Shown: positions 52,201 through 61,200 of the stretch, piece after piece
Layout of the letters: every line of letters starts with the position of its first letter
Numbering within the stretch: the first letter of the stretch is position 1
NCBI GenBank assembly: GCA_033032175.1
Contig: CM065321.1
Coordinates: forward strand, 14,716,501-14,780,500
Direction: 5' to 3'
DNA length: 64,000 bases
Source of the DNA: Saturnia japonica
Lineage: Eukaryota > Arthropoda > Insecta > Lepidoptera > Saturniidae
Position numbers and translations under genes: made by a program
The notes under the pieces: model-generated
What the model was told of the DNA's origin: nothing
Database searches by the model: none
The model's input: the letters and a program-made list of their open reading frames with translations, nothing else

Positions 52201-55200
52201 TCTTTTAACTTATTCTATATATCCTTTACGGTTCCAATGTCGTGATTGAAAATTTAGCTGTATTCTTTTTGACGTTTGCCTGAGACACTAAATTATTTAG
52301 GGTTCTCTATAATTCTTATTTTGAAACAATATCGTGCTTGCTATCTCTTTAAGTGCTTGCAGATCTTTATCAAATAAACTATTACGTAGGTAATATTTTT
52401 TACTCTCCTTTTGGTTTCATGGTAATCAGGTTGTAAATAAAAACAATCTTTCAACGCTATATACAGATTACATTTTACTATAAATTTCAGGAAAATATTT
52501 AATTTTAACCTAGCAACATTTTTGTAATTTTATTTTCAATAACAAAATAACACGGAATGATATAGCAAAATATGCTTTGTTACCAAAGAAATGAAACTTC
52601 ATCTTCCTTTTTTGTTTTTGCGAAGAAGTTTTACAATGTAATAGCACACAGATGGCAAATTAAAAAAATTATACTAAAGCAAGCACACGGGGTGCTACCA
52701 TTGCATGACATATCCTTTCAAAATTGACACAATTAAATGTTTCATAAAAATTTCATGTTCTGACCGACTCCATCTGCCTTTTTGTTAAATGTATGGTGGT
52801 GTTACAGATCTTTGTACACAAAAGACCTGAAATGAGAATAATGGGACGTCTGTCCAAGCTATAAAATGTTACTAAAAAAAGAGGTACCGTAACCTGAACA
52901 CGTAATACTAAACGACGTGTGTTTTAATTTACACTGGGTTTTAGTCTTCTAACCTCCATCACAGAGTACATTTGTATTGACATCCATTGATGATGTGGCG
53001 ACTTATCACAGTAAATAGTTCTTACTTCAGCCACGTTCTATTTTGTTTATGATAGACTGGCTGACTTTCAGGTCTTGAAAAAGATAAAGAAGACGTCTGT
53101 CACTGACTGACAGGAAGATATATTATTCTGTAATCGGTTACTAGCTACAAAATAAATACAGCAATAATCCAAACGCTGAGCTGCATTTTTAATTAATAGG
53201 ATCGGCCAAACGATCCTATAATCGCATTCGAGTTGTTGAATCTTTCCAAATAATTATGTTCTCTCCTTGTTAAAACTGTCAAGGGAGTTCCTAGCTATTA
53301 TTCACTTCACTTGTGCACAATAACCAAATTATATCAAAGGAACAAATAAAATAAGGTTCTGAATAAAAATAAATACCATTGCATAACAGATCAAGATCCC
53401 ACCAAACTCTCTCTCTATAATTTAGATGTTACCATTGAAGTATCAATTTGTAAAGGTATCGCTAACAAATGAAAAATTATAATATTTTTTACCAGGGCGC
53501 CATAGGCTGGAAAGGAAATAAAGGACAGTGGCAATTTAAATGTGGAAGTTCACTCATCAGTCCGAAGTTTGTTCTGACCGCAGCACACTGTACTAGAGCA
53601 TCAGATAGTGAAACGACACTTGCTGATCCCGTTCCAAAGATCATACGAGTCGGTTACACGAATATTTTCGAAGGAGGAAAATTTATTGACGTACGCATTA
53701 CATCATAGCAAAACCATTGTATTCATTATATATTTATTTTTAACGTTATAGATTCAGCATTGTGGCCATAATTTCACTTGATCTTAAGTGACGATTTGGC
53801 CCAAGATGGTAGCTCGTTAAACCTAGTGGAAGACTGGCTCTCAAGTGAAGCTGCCGGAATATACCTATTGGTGTTTGGCGACAGAGTTTCAATTTAAGGG
53901 TGGAAGATAGCCAGGCGATCATTAGAAAAAGCCCTACCACCATGCTATAGTTTCATCATGATGAACTCAGGCTCATTGCAGGGATACGAACTCACTTCGA
54001 TCGACGCGGACTTCGTACACGCTACAAACTAAGCAATCACTTACATTTATGTATGTCGAAATTTATCTATGGTTTTGCAGGTTATTTTTATGTATTATTT
54101 TCTAATTCATATGGTGCTAGACAAAATTTTTAGCAGAATATTTAATCTGATGATTGCAACCCTCGATGGACCACTATTCCCTTTTACTCATAAAGGAAGC
54201 ACCCATTATACCTTTGTCCTTGCATTTGTGATTTATAACAATGACTGTTTTTTTAGATGGGCCATGAAAACATATGTCGTTCCGTTCTGGATTAAGGTCC
54301 GAACACCCTGTCTGAAATAAGAGTACTTTTGTCCAGGGTCTCCGATTGGTGTGAGATAATTTGATCCAATTAGACACTACTAAAACACAATAAACTCCTG
54401 TCGTGCGTAGAAGCTGACACACGCTTATACATACACACACACATACTCACTTTTTCTTTTATTCTGGTCTAAATTGTTAGAACGAGACCGACTTAAGCTT
54501 AACCCGGTTCTTATTATTTGCTACTTTACTTTAGATTTTGCATTAAGACCACAATAGATTTGAGAGAGCAAAAAAACACGTTGAAAAAACGTTTCTTTTA
54601 TGGTTGTCTTCCCTATAATTTACTTCTTTTTTGTGATATATGCTTTACATTCTTTAAAAATTTCAAGAGGATCTCTATTACGGTTTAAAATTTAAAGCTT
54701 TACATATTGAAGCCCAGACGGGTTAAAAGGTGGCGAGGCAGATGGTCAAATGTAGGACTGGCAAGGTATGGCAAAACCTTGGAACCAGCCTTTGGAATCA
54801 AAACCCAAATAAACCTTGAAGGCTCATTGGTGATGATGGGTCACTGATAGGTGCAAAAATGCATATCCTGGATAATCGGCGTTCTATCGGCTAAACTTTG
54901 GGGAATGTGCGCAAGAACTGTACCAAACTACCAGATGTTATATGAATCTCCGTCTATATATAGTCAATGTTCCATTTATACGCACAAAACGCTCTGGATC
55001 TTCGTTTATTATGCGAACTGCATATGAATGAAACTCACTAACTGCGTCTGTATTGCATATTTATAAAGTGGTCTTCAAAAGAAGAGTGAATCCATTTTTA
55101 CCGAGCGAACAAGTACCGACTTCCTCCTCATCTTCACTTTCTATCAGGTCTGACTGAGTCCAAATATATATATATATATATTTGTTTGTTTAAACACGCT

Positions 55201-58200
55201 TACCTCTGGAATTACCAGTCGGAATCGAAAAATTCTAATTGTACAAGGTGTCCAGAAAGGGTATCGGGTATTTGTAAGTTCAATGAAACAAAAATTATTT
55301 GTATGCAATAAAAAAGTTTATTGTTTATTATTAGCATATGAATTGGAGAATTATTTGGAAAAGATGATGTTATCCAAATGATGACCGTTACGTTGCTGGC
55401 ACTCTTCTAAACGGAAACGAAGATTGGCGATAACACGTTGACACATAGCTATCGATATTGCTGCCATTTCTGACCTGATGTTTTGCTTTAACTGGGTTAG
55501 ATTCGTCGGATTGTTTTGATAAACCTTACTTTTAAAGTATCCCCATGCAAAATAGTCAAGCGGGCTAAGGTCGGGGCTTCTGGGAGGTCAATTGATGTTA
55601 CCCCTTCGCGAAATGACTTTATTAGGGAATAATTCGTTAACAACTTCCATTGAGTCATTTGAGGTATGGCAAGTGGCCCCATCTTGCTGGAACCACGTTC
55701 TTGAGTTGAAAACTGCAAACTCCTGCAACTCTGGGACCAAAAAATTTCGCACCATATCGCAATAACGGTCACTATTCACATTAATTGCTCGGCCTCGTTG
55801 ATCTTCATGAAAATAAGGACCAATTATGCCTTTAGCAGACATAGCGGCCCAAACAACGACCTTTGGGCTATGCAGGGGTCGTTCAGGCTTTCGTCTCGGA
55901 TTCTCCACTGCCAAGTACCGACAATTCTGCTTATTAACATGACCATTCAGGTGAAAATTTGCTTCGTCACTGAACAGTATGTTGTTAACGTTGTTAAATC
56001 GCTGCAGCATTTCGTTCGCAAAATTCAGTCGATTAGCATAGTCCGTATCCTTCAATTCTTGAACCAATTGAATTTTATAGGCTTTTAGATGTAAGTCTTT
56101 CTTTAAAATCGAATATAAAGACGATTTTTTGATGTTCAACGCTTGGCTTCGCTTTCGGATGGATAAAGACGGATTTTGACGAACCGACGCCTCAACGTCT
56201 TCAATTGTTTCTTCATCGCGAACTGAACGAGGACGACCAGAGTTTTGAATTTTAACTGTCGCACCTGTATTCTCGAACATCCTGATCCATTTCCTAATGC
56301 TATCGTCACTTGGCGCGTGGCGTGTACGATATTCCACACGATAGAGACGTTGAGCAGTCACTATTGAATCACCATTACGATAATACGCTCGTACGCAAAA
56401 TGCGCGATGCGTCCCCGAGTACTGTTCCATCGTGACTAAAACTCCACAAAATGGCGGACGCCACGAAGCCCTCCCCGCACCCTTTAGATGCCCCGTTTCG
56501 AATAGTCGCGAAAACAAATACCCGATACCCTTTCTGGACACCTTGTATATGATATTAAAATTCTCGAGTAATAGTACAATCTAGCATTAAGGTACACCTC
56601 TCAGCTACCCTTAAATATATAATAATATATATATATATATTTATTTATTTTATTTTATTTATTTATTTATTAAAACTTAAATTTACAACTTAAATTTTAA
56701 CAATGGCCCCAAACTAGGCATGCCTGTGTCTTGGGAACCTTACATACGAGTTACCATTTTATACTTACTCATAATAACATCTGAAATCATTACATTACAC
56801 ATTACTTATTCATTATACTACATATTATACCGTTATATAGTATGCAATACAGACACATATTTTATACTACATAAACATAATTATATACAACATACATATT
56901 ATCATAAATAAAATAACACACAATATAAATGCAACAGCCAAAACCATCATGGAAAATTACTTACAGTTTTAGTAATCAGAGAAGAAGTAAAATGTAAAAT
57001 TATTTTTGAATTGTAAGTACATCCTCAGTTGTGTTATATGTCAGGGTACTTAGCCAGCCAATAATTTTCCTTCTTGCTTCGTAAAGCAAACAGTCTCCAA
57101 TTGAACATAGCTTCTGTACTTTATTGTAAATATAGGGGCCAATGAACGGGCCAAACCTTTGCGCAAAGGCCGTGCCCACCAAGGGAGCTCTCACACGGAA
57201 TACACCACGTCCTGACATTTCACTGTATTCCGGTAAGACGGCTACCTTTCTATGTTCTCTAAGAGCAACTTGCAGTATAAACAATTGTCTCACACTAAGA
57301 AATCGGCTTTCTTTGTACAACTCTGTGGTTGGGTATCCATAAGGCTTCCGCAGCATGACTTTGATTACTGAGCGCTGGGCTCTTTCGACTACTATCATAT
57401 TAGTTTTAGCAGCACTGCCCCAACTTGTGATGCAGTATAAAATCAAAGATTGACAAAGAGCAAAGTATATGGTTTTTAGGGTGGCAAGGCATGCTACAGA
57501 GCATAATTGCCTCATAACACCCACCACTCTTCTCAACCGCCGAGCCAGTACTTCTATATGATTCTTGAATGAAAGACGCTGGTCTATTTGAACACCTAGG
57601 TACTTTATAAGTGTATTTCTGCTTAATTTGTCACAATCACAAAAATCATTAAGTCTAGCACATGTGTGTATTCTGATGTCAGGTAGTGTAGGTGGTGCTG
57701 AAGCGAATGTCTTATGAAAATTTATGTAAGTTGTTTTTTTTGTATTAAGTGTAAGAAGATTACGCTGCAACCAGAAATATATCCTAGTCATGCCAATTTC
57801 TGTATACCTCTGAACTTCATTCCAAGATGTACCGTGAAAGATTATCGCAGTATCATCTGCGTAACAAAATATCTCAGCATTCATGATTTGAAGCTCATGG
57901 ATGTCATTTAAATAAATAATAAATAATGTTGGTCCAAGTACACTACCCTGTGGCACCCCAAACGAAACACTCTGTAAGTCACTTGTAAGTTGTCCAATTT
58001 TAATACACTGCCTTCGTCCAGTAAGGTATGTTGCGAACCATTGCAAAGGGATGCCTCTTATTCCCATACACTCAAGTTTTCTTATCAATATAGGAATAGA
58101 CACAGTATCAAAGGCCTTTGCCAGATCAAGAAATACACCGTTACAACACAGTCTCTTGTCTAGCTTCTTCGCTACAGTTGATGTTAGCAATAACACCGCG

Positions 58201-61200
58201 TCCTCCGTTGATTTACCCCGTCGAAAACCGAACTGTCTGTCAGATATTAATTTAAATTTTTCGATATATTGTATTAGTTGATATTTCACTATTTTTTCAA
58301 GTAATTTTGAAAATATCCCAAGCAAAGAAATCGGACGATAGTTATCGGGTACATCTTTAGCTCCACCCTTATGTATAGGACAAACAGCCGCTATCTTCCA
58401 TGTTTCAGGAAATACACCCATAGCCAGACTGATATTAAAGATTATGGTGAGTGGTTGAATAATAGCATTTCGTATAGATTTAACTAAACTGTTAGTGTAC
58501 CCATCTATCCCTGGTGCTTTACCATTTTGTAGGTTAATAATCAGTTTCTCTACTTCTACGTTGTCAGTTGGTCTCAGGAAGAAAGATTCAGAGGCTGTAT
58601 TATTGATTTTAACTAAGTTTGTTAAGCTTTTTTCATCTGTATTTATATCATGAAGAATTCTAGTAGCAAGCTTACTTCCAACAGATGTAAAATGATCATT
58701 GCACATATTTAGTGATTGCTGACTTCCATTGGCATTTTTAAGGTTTAAGAGGTGCACAGGATCTTTGTTAATTTTATTAATACTGCAGATATTTTTTATA
58801 GTTACCCAAAGCTTTTTAGGGTTATTTTTATTAGATTCAAGTTCTATATTTTTATATTCATTTTTTAGTTTCCGTAGAATATTATTACAAAATGTTCGAT
58901 ATCTACTGTATATAACTTGTGCAACTGTATTATCAGGATCGCTCCTTGCTCGTAAGTGTAATTTATCTCTATGCCTCATACAGCGTATTAACCCAGGAGT
59001 GATCCAAGGTTTAATATTATATTTGGTTTTACTTATTATTATTTTCTTTGTATATTTACTTATAGTATTCCCTAATATTTGCATAAACGTGTTAGTGGCT
59101 TCATTTACATTATTAATAATATTATTAATATATTAATTATATAAGTAAGTCGAAAGTGAAAACCCTTCCAAACTGCTTTATCTGCGTGCACTGGCAATAG
59201 TACGTAAATACAATGCTCGGTGGTCCTTAGTATATCTACAAAAATCTGCATTAGCATATATCTCATACATGAGCCACATGTAATATTTAATAAATACTTA
59301 TAAATTGATTAATGGGCATTATTTTTAGGCATTTTTATTATATTAGAAACAAAAATTAATACACCATAAAAACAATTATATGTAATTAAATTTTGCCCTG
59401 TATAGCATGTTATTTAGACACATAGTTTAGGAAATAATTAAAAATTTAAATAATTTGTACTTGCGGAAATTGAGAACAATTAAAATAGGGTACATGGGTG
59501 CGTTGGCGGGACGGTGTTTGTCGGAAAAAATTAACGCAGATGAAACCGAGGGGTTACAAAATAAATCGAGAAAACCTGAACTTCTAACGACAGTATGTTT
59601 ATTTGTTTTTTATTTATTCTAGAACCCCATTAAATCAGCAGAAAATTTTGACATCTATATTATCAATATAATAAGCCATCCGGAATACAAAGCACCGAAA
59701 AAATATTACGACATTGCATTGATGGAACTGGAGAAGTCAGTGCGGTTATCTCAGATGGTACTAGCGTCCTGCCTTTGGGGTCATTCAGATATAGATAAGC
59801 TCGGTAATATTGCCACATTGACTGGTTGGGGTGTTTTAGCTGAAGGTAAGTTGTTGTTCACCTATCCATGGCATATTTATGTCGCAAGCTTATCAGAAAT
59901 CTAATGATAAAAAGCAAAGACCTGAAAATCTGACAAATTTTACAATTTGAAATAAATTAATTATACCAATACAATTTTCCTATACAGGCAGTCTCGATAT
60001 ATCACCGGAACTCCAGGCAGCTGCACTAGATATGATAGATTCCGATAAATGCACAGAATATCTGCAAGCTTCCTGCAACAGAAATTGGTGCGGTGTTAAG
60101 GATCATCAACTGTGCGCTGGCAAATTAGAAGGAGGCGTTGACGCATGTCAGGTAAAGAGGTTATTACATTGCACAATATTACACAACCGATTTTCGGAGG
60201 GGGGCTTGCCCGCAGGTTTGCTCTTCGCAATTACACCACACTGCCGTTCCGGCCCCTATCTCCCATAGTTACAATATTGTACTGCTATCTCAGTTTAAAA
60301 TCTGACGTCGAGAGATGCGTACGTATGTTATCACTGACACTGACACTGTCGAAACTACAAAAAGTAATTGTTTTTTTTTCTTCTATAGGTAGTAATATTT
60401 AGCTTTATTTTAATGCATTATATATGATCATATAAAACTGTAATATAATAGGAACCAATTGTTTGAACATCCATTACTATCGAGTGTTTTATAAAAATAA
60501 CAATAACAGATGTGTTAAAAATAATAAAATAATCGATGTTTAGAATACGAGTAAAAACTATTTTAAAAAGTTATGCGCGCAGATTGAATCTGCGACATTT
60601 CGGCTCAATAGTAGGATTGACTATACGAACGGCTAGCATTACGCATGCGACTGTACTCCATGATAGTCGCGTGGCGACTGATGCTAAACTAAACTACGCT
60701 ATCGTCGCGTTGTAGGCGATCGGATCGACAGTTCGCCCTTGATCGGATCCTGCATACCCGATTCCTTATTATAATGTACTGAATATTGACAAAAATCGCG
60801 GTAGATCGTGCCGTTTGCCCTATATGATGCACCGCACTACGACGCCGACGCACAGTGAAAGGAAATCGGAGCCTCCCTTTCATAGGATTTTAGAAAAATG
60901 AATTGAATAAATTGGGTAGTTTAAAGTAATATCAATTAACATATTAGAGAAAGTATGAAAATAGCACCCATAACAGAGAAGTTGAGAAGTTGTTTAATGT
61001 GGTATGGGCAAGGCATGAGGAATGTTGTTATATAATTATTTTAGAATAGTTATAATTATGAAGGTGAACGAATAGATTATAGATAGATTGTTTACGGAAT
61101 AATATTGACATTTCATGAAAGACAATAATATAATTATCAGAAGAAGTAAATAAACTGAAATGAAAAATGTTTTTAGCATATAACTTTTTGTAACAATTGC

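Larger units (their letters stand above)
55183..59550 (+). repeat. Older dispersed repeat split by a mariner and a LINE
   Basis: Pieces 55183-55243, 56546-56620 and 59135-59550 follow the order of the uninterrupted repeat at 13055-13690 (TTTGTTTGTTTAAACACGC at the start, TGTTTGTCGG at the end). The mariner 55244-56545 and the LINE of about 56640-59130 sit in the gaps. Confidence 0.65.

Noticed and set aside
54174..54440. 88-codon minus-strand ORF
   Set aside because: No recognisable motif; AT-rich intron sequence.
55588..56541. Mariner transposase starting at 56541
   Set aside because: The first 37 codons read through the terminal inverted repeat; MEQYSG at 56430 is the start shared by both copies.
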